Assembly: GCF_002998435.1 (NCBI RefSeq)
Contig: NZ_CP027231.1
Location: 1,405,001 to 1,469,000 of the forward strand
Length of the DNA: 64,000 nt
From: Bacteroides zoogleoformans
Lineage (GTDB): Bacteria > Bacteroidota > Bacteroidia > Bacteroidales > Bacteroidaceae
Reading direction: 5' to 3'
Part shown: positions 1-8,202 of the stretch, piece after piece
How positions within the stretch are numbered: the stretch's first letter is position 1
How the letters are laid out: each line of letters opens with the position of its first letter
Translations under genes and position numbers: made by a program
The notes under the pieces: model-generated
Databases searched by the model: none
What the model saw: only the letters and a program-made list of their open reading frames with translations
Told to the model about the DNA's origin: nothing

Positions 1-547
1 CAACACCATTCAATGCGCCAAGAGCAGAACCTTGAATAAACGGAGTGTTGTCACCGTCGAATTCGTAAGCTGAAAGCAGTTCACGCATTTCCATTTCAAC
101 AAGCTCTAACATTTCGGCATCATCCACCATATCACACTTGTTCATAAACACTACCAATCTGGGAACGTTTACCTGACGAGCCAACAGGATGTGTTCGCGA
201 GTCTGAGGCATCGGACCGTCAGTAGCAGCAACCACGATGATAGCACCATCCATCTGAGCAGCACCGGTAACCATGTTCTTCACATAGTCGGCGTGACCCG
301 GACAGTCAACGTGCGCATAGTGACGGTTAGCAGTTTGATACTCTACGTGAGAAGTATTGATTGTAATACCTCTTTCTTTTTCTTCAGGAGCGTTGTCGAT
401 AGAATCGAAAGAACGCAATTCTGAAAGACCTTTTTTTGCCAACACAGTAGTGATAGCAGCAGTCAACGTGGTCTTACCGTGGTCAACGTGACCAATAGTA
501 CCAATGTTTACGTGCGGTTTGGTACGTTCGAATTTCTCTTTAGCCAT
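1..547 (-). CDS. tuf: Elongation factor Tu, N-terminal part (runs off left edge)
   Basis: GTPase that delivers aminoacyl-tRNA to the ribosome. Only the first ~182 codons are inside the window; the 3' part lies to the left. The start reads [12 protein letters not shown], followed by the P-loop region (GHVDHGKT), and further in the DCPGHADY and NKCD motifs of the translational GTPase domain. It follows three tRNA genes on the same strand, about 50 bp after tRNA-Thr(GGT), and is probably transcribed with them from the promoter at 952-982. This mirrors the tRNA-tufB arrangement of enterobacteria. Identification is secure. Confidence 0.97.
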   Translation of the reverse strand, partial: MAKEKFERTKPHVNIGTIGHVDHGKTTLTAAITTVLAKKGLSELRSFDSIDNAPEEKERGITINTSHVEYQTANRHYAHVDCPGHADYVKNMVTGAAQMDGAIIVVAATDGPMPQTREHILLARQVNVPRLVVFMNKCDMVDDAEMLELVEMEMRELLSAYEFDGDNTPFIQGSALGALNGV

Positions 548-599
548 AGCTTTACTTGTTTATTTATTTGATTAATAATCAGCTTTTACATTTTTTATG

Positions 600-671
<72 letters not shown>

Positions 672-685
672 AAGATATAGAGTTG

Positions 686-768
686 TGGGCAAAGATGGAT
701 TCGAACCACCGAAGGCGTAAGCCAGCAGATTTACAGTCTGCCCCATTTGGCCACTCTGGTATTTGCCC
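686..768 (-). tRNA. tRNA-Tyr (anticodon GTA)
   Basis: 83-nt class II tRNA. The acceptor stem is GGGCAAA/TTTGCCC with an A discriminator; the anticodon loop CTGTAAA gives GTA. A long variable arm (GGCTTACGCC region) follows, as expected for bacterial tRNA-Tyr. It is the middle gene of the tRNA-tuf cluster. Confidence 0.95.
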
Positions 769-830
769 CTCTTATTGTCAAAAAACTTTTTCCTTCTTCA
801 AGTTGCCCAACAAAAAACGTTGAAGGCTTG

Positions 831-904
831 AGCCTCTTGTCGGATTCGAACCAACGACCCCGAGATTACAAATCACGTGCTCTGGCCAACTGAGCTAAAG
901 AGGC
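831..904 (-). tRNA. tRNA-Thr (anticodon TGT)
   Basis: 74-nt tRNA with acceptor stem GCCTCTT/AAGAGGC, D-arm GCTC...GAGC and anticodon loop TTTGTAA (TGT). The anticodon stem CGTGA/TCTCG has one T-T mismatch at its centre. It is the first gene of the tRNA-tuf cluster, 47 bp downstream of the -7 element at 952-959. Confidence 0.93.
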
Positions 905-951
905 AAACTTAAAAATGCAACCGTCACGTATCATAGCGGGCGAAACGGCTG

Positions 952-982
952 CAAATTTAGGCATTTATTTTTTACCCGCAAA
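952..982 (-). promoter_or_regulatory. Bacteroides-type promoter for the tRNA-tuf cluster
   Basis: On the minus strand a -33 TTTG (979-982) is separated by 19 bp from a -7 TAAATTTG (952-959), matching the Bacteroidales consensus TTTG-N19-TAnnTTTG. It lies in the gap between hpf and tRNA-Thr(TGT), so it should start the tRNA-tuf transcript about 40 bp ahead of the first tRNA. Confidence 0.75.
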
Positions 983-996
983 ATTTTAGCGGGAAA

Positions 997-1296
997 TTAT
1001 TTAGTTCGCTGTTTTTCCTTATATTTCACCAGCTGTTTTTCCAAAGCTTCCAAAGAAAGATCCACCGCTTCTTCAAATGTATCACAAACCTTATTGGCAT
1101 ACAACTCTCCATTGGGGACCACTACCTTTACTCCTACTTCTTTATTTTCAGCTGTTTCCGGTTTTACAACCTTTAATGACACCTCTACTTTCTTTATATC
1201 GTCGTAAAACTTCTCCAACTTGACCACCTTTTTTTGGATAAAGGCCTGCAGCTGCTCTGACGCGTCAAAGTGAATCGATTGAATTCTTACTTCCAT
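997..1296 (-). CDS. hpf: Ribosome hibernation promoting factor, short HPF/YfiA type
   Basis: A 99-residue protein with the beta-alpha-beta-beta-beta-alpha layout of the HPF/RaiA family: MEVRIQSIHFDASEQL at the start, KLEKFYDDIKKVEV in the middle and a C-terminal helix of acidic then basic residues (FEEAVDLSLEALEKQL). It lacks the C-terminal dimerisation domain of long HPF. Family members bind the decoding region of idle 30S subunits and block translation in stationary phase. It is the third gene of rpsU-xerC-hpf, starting 17 bp after the xerC stop, so co-transcription is likely. Confidence 0.92.
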   Translation of the reverse strand: MEVRIQSIHFDASEQLQAFIQKKVVKLEKFYDDIKKVEVSLKVVKPETAENKEVGVKVVVPNGELYANKVCDTFEEAVDLSLEALEKQLVKYKEKQRTK

Positions 1297-1313
1297 ACTT
1301 ACCTCCTTTTTAC

Positions 1314-2198
1314 TTAGGCTCGCGGATGAGCCTGGTTATACACTTTTTTTAGTTCCTCAAAAGTGGTATGCGTATAAACTTCCGTTGTCGCCAAGCTTTC
1401 GTGCCCGAGAAGCTCCTTTATGGAATTTAAATCAGCGCCATGATTCAACATGACCGTCGCAAAGGTATGCCTCAACACATGGGGACTTCTTTTCTTTACA
1501 GTCACCACTTTTGATAGATTCCGTTTCACTAATGTTGCCACAAAACTCGGATAAAGCCGTTGTCCGCCTTTTCTGACAAAAAAGGCGTCCGACCGTAGCG
1601 GAAATTTCTCATTTCTTTTGTTGACATATTCGCGCATAGACGCCTCCAACTCCTTAGCAAAAGGTATTAGGCGCTGCTTGCTTCTCTTTCCCGTCACTTT
1701 TATCAAAGCCGCAGAAAAATCCACATCCGCATCGTTCAACCCCACTAATTCCGAAAGACGCATCCCGGTAGCATAAAACATCTCAATAATCATACGATCC
1801 CGGCAACCTTCAAAACTTTCTCCGAAATCTACGTCATCTAACAAACGGTCCATCTCGTTTTCCTTCAGAAAGACCGGAAGCGGCTTCTTTTTTTTAGGCC
1901 CTACCACTTTCTGCAATGGATCGGCTGCCACCAATCCCTCCCGCAGGAGAAATCGAAAATACGTTCTTATGGAGCTAAGTTTACGGTTGATGGTAGAAGC
2001 ACACCGTCGCTCGTCCATCAAGGATGCAATCCAATCACGAACAAGCTCCGCATCTACCTTCTCGGGCGTCATGCTCCCAAGCTGTTCTTCACCAAACTTT
2101 TGCAATTCCATAATATCCGCCTTATAGCACTCTACTGTGTTTTCGGCATAGTTCCGCTCATGCAAAAGGTAGTCAAGAAAAGAATCTGTCAACAACAT
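1314..2198 (-). CDS. xerC: Tyrosine recombinase XerC/XerD type
   Basis: A 294-residue site-specific recombinase of normal Xer length, expected to resolve chromosome dimers at dif. The N-terminal SAM-like core-binding domain (about 1-90) is followed by the catalytic domain. Catalytic residues are visible at R147 (TGMRLSEL), K171 (TGKRSKQ), H240 and R243 (SPHVLRH), H266 (LLGHESL) and nucleophile Y275 (TTEVYTH). It sits between rpsU and hpf in a translation-related operon, which supports a housekeeping Xer role rather than an integrase. XerC versus XerD cannot be decided from sequence reading alone. Confidence 0.92.
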   Translation of the reverse strand: MLLTDSFLDYLLHERNYAENTVECYKADIMELQKFGEEQLGSMTPEKVDAELVRDWIASLMDERRCASTINRKLSSIRTYFRFLLREGLVAADPLQKVVGPKKKKPLPVFLKENEMDRLLDDVDFGESFEGCRDRMIIEMFYATGMRLSELVGLNDADVDFSAALIKVTGKRSKQRLIPFAKELEASMREYVNKRNEKFPLRSDAFFVRKGGQRLYPSFVATLVKRNLSKVVTVKKRSPHVLRHTFATVMLNHGADLNSIKELLGHESLATTEVYTHTTFEELKKVYNQAHPRA

Positions 2199-2270
2199 TT
2201 CGCTACATATCTAAATCATGTGACGAATGTATAAAAAAGAATTCAATAATTCAAAGGAATTTACGAATTA

Positions 2271-2462
2271 TTAATCTTCTACTTGCTGAAGTTTCTGGAC
2301 GTAAATGGCACGTTCTTTATTAAGTCTCTTAATCACAGAAGGTTTGTCAAACTGCTGCCTGCGTCTCAATTCCTTAACGATACCGGTCTTTTCAAATTTT
2401 CTTTTGAACTTCTTCAGCGACTTTTCAATGTTTTCGCCTTCTTTTACAGGTACTACAATCAT
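2271..2462 (-). CDS. rpsU: 30S ribosomal protein S21
   Basis: A 63-residue basic protein starting MIVVPVKEGENIEKSLKKFKR, with the R/K-rich helix (ELRRRQQFDKPSVIKR) typical of bS21, a small-subunit protein near the anti-Shine-Dalgarno end of 16S rRNA. Length and composition fit the family. It is the first gene of an rpsU-xerC-hpf operon and is preceded by a good promoter at 2515-2545. Confidence 0.96.
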   Translation of the reverse strand: MIVVPVKEGENIEKSLKKFKRKFEKTGIVKELRRRQQFDKPSVIKRLNKERAIYVQKLQQVED

Positions 2463-2514
2463 TTTCTTTTTATTAAATGTTAATGGTTTAAAGTTTCACG
2501 ATTAAATCGAGCGG

Positions 2515-2545
2515 CAAAATTACACATACTTTCTTTATTCACAAA
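2515..2545 (-). promoter_or_regulatory. Promoter of rpsU-xerC-hpf
   Basis: Minus-strand -33 TTTG (2542-2545), 19-bp spacer and -7 TAATTTTG (2515-2522) match the Bacteroidales consensus exactly. The predicted leader before the rpsU start is about 45 nt. Confidence 0.75.
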
Positions 2546-2823
2546 ACTTTCTGAAAAAAAACTATCAACCCAGGATAAAAGAAGTATCCAAAGAAGAAGT
2601 AAAAACCGCATTACCAGAAGTCGAACAACGTTTCCTTCCGGAAGTCATTTTTGAGGATTTTTGTCAGTTTTTTCTGAAGAGCATAGCGGTCTATGTGACA
2701 AAAGAAAACAAAAAGACCGAAAATAAGCTCATAAATGAGTGATAAAATCTTAAAAATCAGAACAGATTCCAAGTCTTAAACAGAGAAAATAAAGCGGATA
2801 TAGTTTTTTTCAAAGAAAGTAAG

Positions 2824-2831
2824 TAACTTTG
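2824..2831 (+). promoter_or_regulatory. Probable -7 element for the aminopeptidase P gene
   Basis: TAACTTTG fits TAnnTTTG and lies 26 bp before the start codon. The -33 position holds only a T-run (2804-2810) rather than TTTG, so the match is partial. Confidence 0.45.
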
Positions 2832-2857
2832 GAGAAAGAATATAAAAATCTAAAAAA

Positions 2858-4648
2858 ATGAATCAAACAGTCTGTGAAAAAATAAAAGCCTTGCGCATCA
2901 TGTTCCGTCAAGAAAACATAGCGGCTTTCATCGTACCCAGCACCGACCCGCATCTCAGCGAATACGTAGCGCCACATTGGAAGTCCAGGGAATGGATTTC
3001 CGGATTCACCGGATCGGCAGGTACCGTAGTCATCACTTGCGAAAAGGCGGGTCTATGGACCGACTCTCGTTATTTCTTACAAGCCGACCGGCAATTGAAA
3101 AACAGCGGAATAGAGCTATACAAGGAAATGCTACCTGAAACGCCTACTATCTCCGCCTTTCTGGGTGCAAACCTCAATCATGGAGATACCGTAGGTATTG
3201 ACGGCGAAGTGTTCTCTGTGGAGGAAGTCAGACAACTTGAAAAGCTGTTGCTGAAAAACAATATTTTCATAAAAAGCATCTCCGACCCCATGAATAGTAT
3301 ATGGGCAGACCGCCCTGCCATGCCGGAAGAGCCGGGATTTATATACCCCACACAACATGCAGGAAAAACACCCCGAGAAAAACTGACTGCCATCCGGAAA
3401 GAGATGAAAAAGAACGGTGCCGACGCTCTGCTTGTTTCTTCACTGGATGAAATAGCATGGACACTGAATATCCGTGGCAACGATGTGCACTGCAACCCGG
3501 TCGTTTTGAGCTATCTGATTATAGAAGAGCATACTGTCCACCTTTTTATCCACCCGCAGAAAGTGACAAAAGCTCTTTCCACCCACCTCGAAGAAGCCGG
3601 AGTATCCATCCACGACTATGGCGAAATAATGCCTTTCCTCAACCACATCACTGCCGGAAACATCTTGTTGAATCCTGCCAAAACAAACTATGCCGTTTAC
3701 TCGGCCATAAGTCACCAATGCCATATCATCGAGGGAACGTCACCGATAACTCTTTTGAAGGCCATCCGCAATGAGCAGGAGATAGCCGGCATCCGGGCAG
3801 CCATGCAACGCGATGGAATAGCTTTGGTTAAATTCCTGAAATGGCTGGAAGAAACAGTGCCCACCGAACAAGAGACGGAAATCAGCATAGACAAAAAGTT
3901 ACACGAATTTCGCTCTGCCCAACCTCTTTACATGGGAGAGAGTTTCGACACTATTGCCGGATACGGACCGCATGGAGCCATCGTACACTATGAAGCCATT
4001 CCTGAGACCGATGCCCCACTAAAGCCGAAAAGTTTTCTGTTATTAGACTCGGGCGCACAGTATTTGGATGGAACCACAGATATCACCCGTACCATTGCTC
4101 TGGGAGAATTGACAGAAGAAGAAAAGACAGACTACACCTTGGTTCTGAAAGGACACATAAATTTAGCGATGGCCATTTTCCCCGAAGGTACACGCGGAAC
4201 GCAATTGGATGTACTGGCCCGCATGCCGATGTGGCAACATCGCATGAACTTCCTTCATGGAACGGGACATGGAGTAGGACATTTTCTCAATGTACACGAA
4301 GGTCCGCAAAGTATCCGCATGAATGAAAATCCGACCTGTTTGCAAGCCGGAATGGTGACATCAAACGAACCGGGAATTTATAAAGCCGGAAGCCACGGAG
4401 TGCGCATAGAAAACCTGCTCCTTACCGTAGAGGCCGGTGAAGGCATGTACGGAAAATACCTGAAATTCGAGACAATCACCCTCTGCCCCATCTGCCAAAA
4501 AGGCATTCGCAAAGAGTTGTTGACAACAGAAGAAATCGAATGGCTGAACGATTATCATCAGAAAGTGTACGAACGTCTTTCACCAGACTTGAACAAAGAA
4601 GAACAAGAATGGTTGAGAGAAGCCTGCGCCCCACTAACAAATCACTAA
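2858..4648 (+). CDS. Xaa-Pro aminopeptidase (aminopeptidase P, M24B family)
   Basis: A 596-residue metallopeptidase that removes an N-terminal residue preceding proline. It has two N-terminal creatinase-like domains (about 1-310) and a C-terminal pita-bread M24 domain. Metal ligands are visible in order: LLLDSGAQYLDGTTDITRT (the D...D pair), HGTGHGVGHFLNVHEGP (metal His), TSNEPGIYK (Glu) and GVRIENLLL (Glu). There is no signal peptide, so it should be cytoplasmic. The length matches the long eukaryote-like/Bacteroidetes APP form. The carbonic-anhydrase-like gene starts 20 bp after its stop, so the two are probably one operon. Confidence 0.93.
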   Translation: MNQTVCEKIKALRIMFRQENIAAFIVPSTDPHLSEYVAPHWKSREWISGFTGSAGTVVITCEKAGLWTDSRYFLQADRQLKNSGIELYKEMLPETPTISAFLGANLNHGDTVGIDGEVFSVEEVRQLEKLLLKNNIFIKSISDPMNSIWADRPAMPEEPGFIYPTQHAGKTPREKLTAIRKEMKKNGADALLVSSLDEIAWTLNIRGNDVHCNPVVLSYLIIEEHTVHLFIHPQKVTKALSTHLEEAGVSIHDYGEIMPFLNHITAGNILLNPAKTNYAVYSAISHQCHIIEGTSPITLLKAIRNEQEIAGIRAAMQRDGIALVKFLKWLEETVPTEQETEISIDKKLHEFRSAQPLYMGESFDTIAGYGPHGAIVHYEAIPETDAPLKPKSFLLLDSGAQYLDGTTDITRTIALGELTEEEKTDYTLVLKGHINLAMAIFPEGTRGTQLDVLARMPMWQHRMNFLHGTGHGVGHFLNVHEGPQSIRMNENPTCLQAGMVTSNEPGIYKAGSHGVRIENLLLTVEAGEGMYGKYLKFETITLCPICQKGIRKELLTTEEIEWLNDYHQKVYERLSPDLNKEEQEWLREACAPLTNH

Positions 4649-4668
4649 CCAACTAATCACTAAAAAAA

Positions 4669-5184
4669 ATGGCAATCATAAAATCAGTAAGGGGCTTCAC
4701 CCCCGAAATAGGAGAGAATTGTTTTTTGGCTGACAATGCAGCCATCATCGGCGATGTAAAAATGGGATACGATTGCAGCGTCTGGTTCAGTGCAGTACTG
4801 CGAGGAGATGTAAATTCCATTCGCATCGGTAATGGAGTAAATATTCAAGACGGAAGCGTACTTCACACATTGTACCAAAAGTCAACCATAGAAATAGGCA
4901 ACCACGTGTCCGTAGGGCATAACGTCACCATACACGGAGCCACTATCAAGGACTATGCTTTGGTAGGGATGGGCTCTATCATACTCGACCATGCCATTGT
5001 CGGTGAAGGGGCCATTGTGGCGGCCGGTTCTTTGGTACTAAGCAACACCATTATCGAGCCGGGCAGTATCTGGGGAGGAGTCCCTGCCAAATTTATCAAG
5101 AAGGTAGATCCTGCCCAAGCCAAAGAACTGAATGAGAAAATCGCTCACAACTATCTGATGTATTCCAATTGGTACAAAGAGTAA
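4669..5184 (+). CDS. Gamma-class carbonic anhydrase family protein (left-handed beta-helix)
   Basis: A 171-residue hexapeptide-repeat protein (repeats such as VGHNVTIHGA, IIGDVKMG, ALVGMGSIIL) starting with the GFTPEIGENCFLADNAAIIGDV signature of the YrdA/PaaY/gamma-CA group. Histidines in VSVGHNVTIHGA, with the earlier His of VLHTL, are in the positions of the gamma-CA zinc ligands. Carbonic anhydrase activity is possible but several family members act differently, so only the family is claimed. It follows the aminopeptidase gene by 20 bp and is followed by a stem-loop. Confidence 0.88.
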   Translation: MAIIKSVRGFTPEIGENCFLADNAAIIGDVKMGYDCSVWFSAVLRGDVNSIRIGNGVNIQDGSVLHTLYQKSTIEIGNHVSVGHNVTIHGATIKDYALVGMGSIILDHAIVGEGAIVAAGSLVLSNTIIEPGSIWGGVPAKFIKKVDPAQAKELNEKIAHNYLMYSNWYKE

Positions 5185-5192
5185 TAACGCAT

Positions 5193-5219
5193 GTCAGCCG
5201 AGAAAATCTTCCGGCTGAC
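5193..5219. terminator. Stem-loop between convergent gamma-CA and waaA genes
   Basis: GTCAGCCG (5193-5200) pairs perfectly with CGGCTGAC (5212-5219) around an 11-nt loop. It is placed 9 bp after the gamma-CA stop and ahead of the convergent waaA end. No long T-run follows on either strand, so it is a probable rather than certain terminator. Confidence 0.45.
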
Positions 5220-5289
5220 TGACATACATTCCTCTCCACGACATTCGAGGCCAATTAAAGCCATCAGAGTTTTCTTCTCACCCAAAGCA

Positions 5290-6510
5290 CTAAAAGTTAA
5301 TCATGCTCATTATCTTATCCGTTGCTCCGGCATTGTCGGTCACATATTTACCGGCATTCACCCCCACTTCATGCAGAAACTCTTTGTCTGACAGCATACG
5401 GTCGAGCAGACCCTTCAACTCATCATAATCCTTCACCGAGAAAGCCCCTCCGGCTTCAATCAAATGGATAGCTTCCTGAAACTTCTGGTATTTAGGTCCG
5501 AAAATGACCGGAATGCCATAAACCGCAGCCTCCAGCGTATTGTGTATCCCCACGCCGAAACCGCCTCCGACATAGCTGATTTCGCCATAGCGATAAATGG
5601 AAGAGAGTAGCCCGAAACAATCTATAATCAGACAGTCAGCCCTACATACATTTTTCTCATCCGCACGGGTATACCGCACGTAGGGACGTTTCAACTTACG
5701 AATTATCTCCACCAGATGATTCTCATCGATGACATGCGGAGCGATAATCAGCTTCACATCCGGATGCTCGTTAAAGTATTCTATGAACAAATCTTCATCC
5801 GGCTGCCAAGAACTTCCTGCCACAAACGTCATCGTATTGTTCTTGAAAAGCTCCACCAAAGGCAACTCTTTGGCCTCCTGACGTATTTGCAGCACACGGT
5901 CGAACCTCGTATCCCCTACCACCGTAGCACGATTGATGCCTATCTTTGCCAAATAGCGCTTAGAGCGCTCGTTCTGAACGAACAAGTGGTCGAAGTTGCG
6001 CAACACGTGCCTATACGCACCGCCATACCATTTGAAAAACACTTGCCCACGACGAAAGATGGAAGAAATGCTATATACCGGAATACGGCGTTTATGCAAT
6101 TCATCCAAATAATTCTTCCAGAATTCATACTTGATAAAGAAAGCCATACAAGGATTCACAATATCCAAAAACTTCTTTACATTGCGAGGTTTATCGAAAG
6201 GCAGATAACAAACAACGTCGGCTCCCCTGTAATTTTTACGGACTTCATAACCCGAGGGAGAGAAGAAAGTTAGCAAAATGCCATAATCCGGATATTGGGC
6301 ACGAATTTGTTCTATCAGCGGTCGTCCTTGCTCAAATTCTCCGAGAGAAGCGGCATGAAACCAAATATAACGTTTCTCTTTCTCCAATTGCTGGCGAAGC
6401 AGTTCGTAAACCACCCAATGTCCTTTCATCATCTTCCGGGGCTTCCGGCTGAACGGAGCAGCCAAATGTACCAAAAAATCATAAACGACTATGGCAAGAT
6501 TGTATAGCAT
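5290..6510 (-). CDS. waaA: 3-deoxy-D-manno-octulosonic acid (Kdo) transferase
   Basis: A 406-residue GT30-family enzyme that adds Kdo to the lipid A precursor at the inner membrane. Visible features are an N-terminal hydrophobic anchor (LYNLAIVVYDFLVHLAAPFS), the IWFHAASLGEFEQGRPLI segment carrying the conserved catalytic Glu, FIKYEFWKNYL, AGSSWQPDED and the C-terminal GGGFGVGIHNTLEAAVYGIPVIFGP donor-binding loop. It starts 27 bp after the gltX stop, so a gltX-waaA operon is likely. Length is normal for the family. Confidence 0.94.
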   Translation of the reverse strand: MLYNLAIVVYDFLVHLAAPFSRKPRKMMKGHWVVYELLRQQLEKEKRYIWFHAASLGEFEQGRPLIEQIRAQYPDYGILLTFFSPSGYEVRKNYRGADVVCYLPFDKPRNVKKFLDIVNPCMAFFIKYEFWKNYLDELHKRRIPVYSISSIFRRGQVFFKWYGGAYRHVLRNFDHLFVQNERSKRYLAKIGINRATVVGDTRFDRVLQIRQEAKELPLVELFKNNTMTFVAGSSWQPDEDLFIEYFNEHPDVKLIIAPHVIDENHLVEIIRKLKRPYVRYTRADEKNVCRADCLIIDCFGLLSSIYRYGEISYVGGGFGVGIHNTLEAAVYGIPVIFGPKYQKFQEAIHLIEAGGAFSVKDYDELKGLLDRMLSDKEFLHEVGVNAGKYVTDNAGATDKIMSMINF

Positions 6511-6537
6511 ACTACTACAATTCTTTCATTATTCATT

Positions 6538-8064
6538 TCATTTCAGAATATCGATGGCGCATTGTATGCGAACCAGCGTTTCTTCCTTTCCTATCAATTC
6601 GGTAATATCGAACATATGTGGACCTTTGCACTCTCCCACCACGGCCAGGCGAAAAGCATTCATCACATTACCCATGTGATAGCCACGTTCCGTAATCCAG
6701 CCAATGACAATATCCTCCGAAGGTTTGGACGAGAAATCAGCGATGCCCTTCAATACATCCATCAGCTCTGTCATGATGCGGGGCGTTTCTTCGGACCAGC
6801 GCTTCTTCACATCCTTTTCAGCATATTCGGTAGGAGCAATGAAGAAGAAACGGGTTTGCTCCCACAATTCCTTTACAAAGTTCACACGGCCCTTCACGAG
6901 AGAAACCACTTTGGCCAAGAACTCATCGCTGTATTTGTCCGCATCAATGCCATTGACCTTGAGCACCGGCTTAAATAAACAAGCAATCTCTTCATCAGGT
7001 TTCATCATGATGTATTCATGATTGAACCAAATACCTTTCTTATAATCAAACTTTGCACCCGACTTGCTGCAATGACTCAAATCGAAAAGTTTCACCAATT
7101 CGTCCATCGTCATCAGTTCCTGATCGTTACCGGGATTCCATCCCAGCAAAGCCAAGAAGTTGATTACCGCCTCCGGCAAATATCCCGACTCGCGATACCC
7201 CGAAGAAACATCCCCCAATTTGGGGTCATGCCATTCCAACGGAAAAACCGGAAAGCCCAGACGGTCACCATCGCGTTTGCTTAATTTTCCGTTACCTTCA
7301 GGTTTAAGCAACAAGGGCAAGTGAGCAAAGGCTGGCATGGTATCTTCCCAACCAAAAGCACGGTAGAGCAATACATGCAGGGGAGCCGAAGGCAACCATT
7401 CTTCACCGCGAATCACATGAGACACCTCCATCAGATGGTCGTCCACAATATTCGCCAAATGATAAGTAGGTAGCTCGTCGGCCGATTTATAGAGCACCTT
7501 GTCGTCAAGGATAGACGAGTTTATCACCACTTCGCCGCGAATCAGGTCGTTAACGTGTATATCTTCGTCCGGTTCAATCTTGAAGCGCACCACATATTGC
7601 TCTCCGGCAGCGATCAAGGCATCCGCTTCCTCCTTGGAAAGGGTCAGTGAGTTACGCATCTGCATACGAGTAGAGGCATCATACTGGAAATTCGCAATTT
7701 CGGCACGTTTGGTTTCCAACTCCTGTGGGGTATCGAAAGCCACATATGCCTTCCCTGCCTCCAATAGAACCTGCACATACTTCTTGTATATTTCCCGACG
7801 TTCCGACTGGCGATACGGCCCATAGTTTCCACCGAAACTCACTCCTTCGTCAAAGGGAATGCCCAGCCATCTGAAAGACTCCAGAATATACTCTTCAGCA
7901 CCCGGCACAAAGCGGTTGGAGTCCGTATCCTCAATACGGAAAATCAAGTCACCGCCATGCTGGCGGGCAAAGAGATAATTATACAAAGCTGTACGCACGC
8001 CACCAATATGCAACGCTCCCGTAGGACTCGGAGCAAAACGGACTCTGACCTTTCTTTCTGCCAT
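6538..8064 (-). CDS. gltX: Glutamyl-tRNA synthetase
   Basis: A 508-residue class Ic aminoacyl-tRNA synthetase that charges tRNA-Glu. The HIGH motif appears as [16 protein letters not shown] near residue 18 and the KMSKS motif as [12 protein letters not shown]. The Rossmann fold, connecting domain and C-terminal anticodon-binding domain are all present by length. It is transcribed divergently from the HD-domain gene and followed by waaA. The minus strand carries a -7-like TAATTTTG at 8137-8144. Confidence 0.96.
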   Translation of the reverse strand: MAERKVRVRFAPSPTGALHIGGVRTALYNYLFARQHGGDLIFRIEDTDSNRFVPGAEEYILESFRWLGIPFDEGVSFGGNYGPYRQSERREIYKKYVQVLLEAGKAYVAFDTPQELETKRAEIANFQYDASTRMQMRNSLTLSKEEADALIAAGEQYVVRFKIEPDEDIHVNDLIRGEVVINSSILDDKVLYKSADELPTYHLANIVDDHLMEVSHVIRGEEWLPSAPLHVLLYRAFGWEDTMPAFAHLPLLLKPEGNGKLSKRDGDRLGFPVFPLEWHDPKLGDVSSGYRESGYLPEAVINFLALLGWNPGNDQELMTMDELVKLFDLSHCSKSGAKFDYKKGIWFNHEYIMMKPDEEIACLFKPVLKVNGIDADKYSDEFLAKVVSLVKGRVNFVKELWEQTRFFFIAPTEYAEKDVKKRWSEETPRIMTELMDVLKGIADFSSKPSEDIVIGWITERGYHMGNVMNAFRLAVVGECKGPHMFDITELIGKEETLVRIQCAIDILK

Positions 8065-8136
8065 ACCTTATCTTAACTTATAAATATTTAATCCCTTATT
8101 TATCGGTTTCTCTGCATTAAATATGCTTTTGAATGG

Positions 8137-8144
8137 CAAAATTA
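8137..8144 (-). promoter_or_regulatory. Probable -7 element for gltX-waaA
   Basis: TAATTTTG on the minus strand fits TAnnTTTG and lies about 70 bp upstream of the gltX start. No TTTG is seen at the expected -33 position, so support is moderate. Confidence 0.45.
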
Positions 8145-8202
8145 AGCCTTTTTTTTCACACTAATGTTTTTTTTCGTACTTTTCGCAAAAATTTCAGTCG
8201 TT

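Larger units (their letters stand above)
2463..2857. other. Intergenic region between divergent rpsU and the aminopeptidase gene
   Basis: 395 bp without a convincing gene. The left end holds the rpsU promoter (2515-2545) and the right end a -7 element for the aminopeptidase gene (2824-2831). Between about 2580 and 2800 the sequence is AT-rich and stops interrupt all frames; I see no RNA structure or repeat there. Confidence 0.6.
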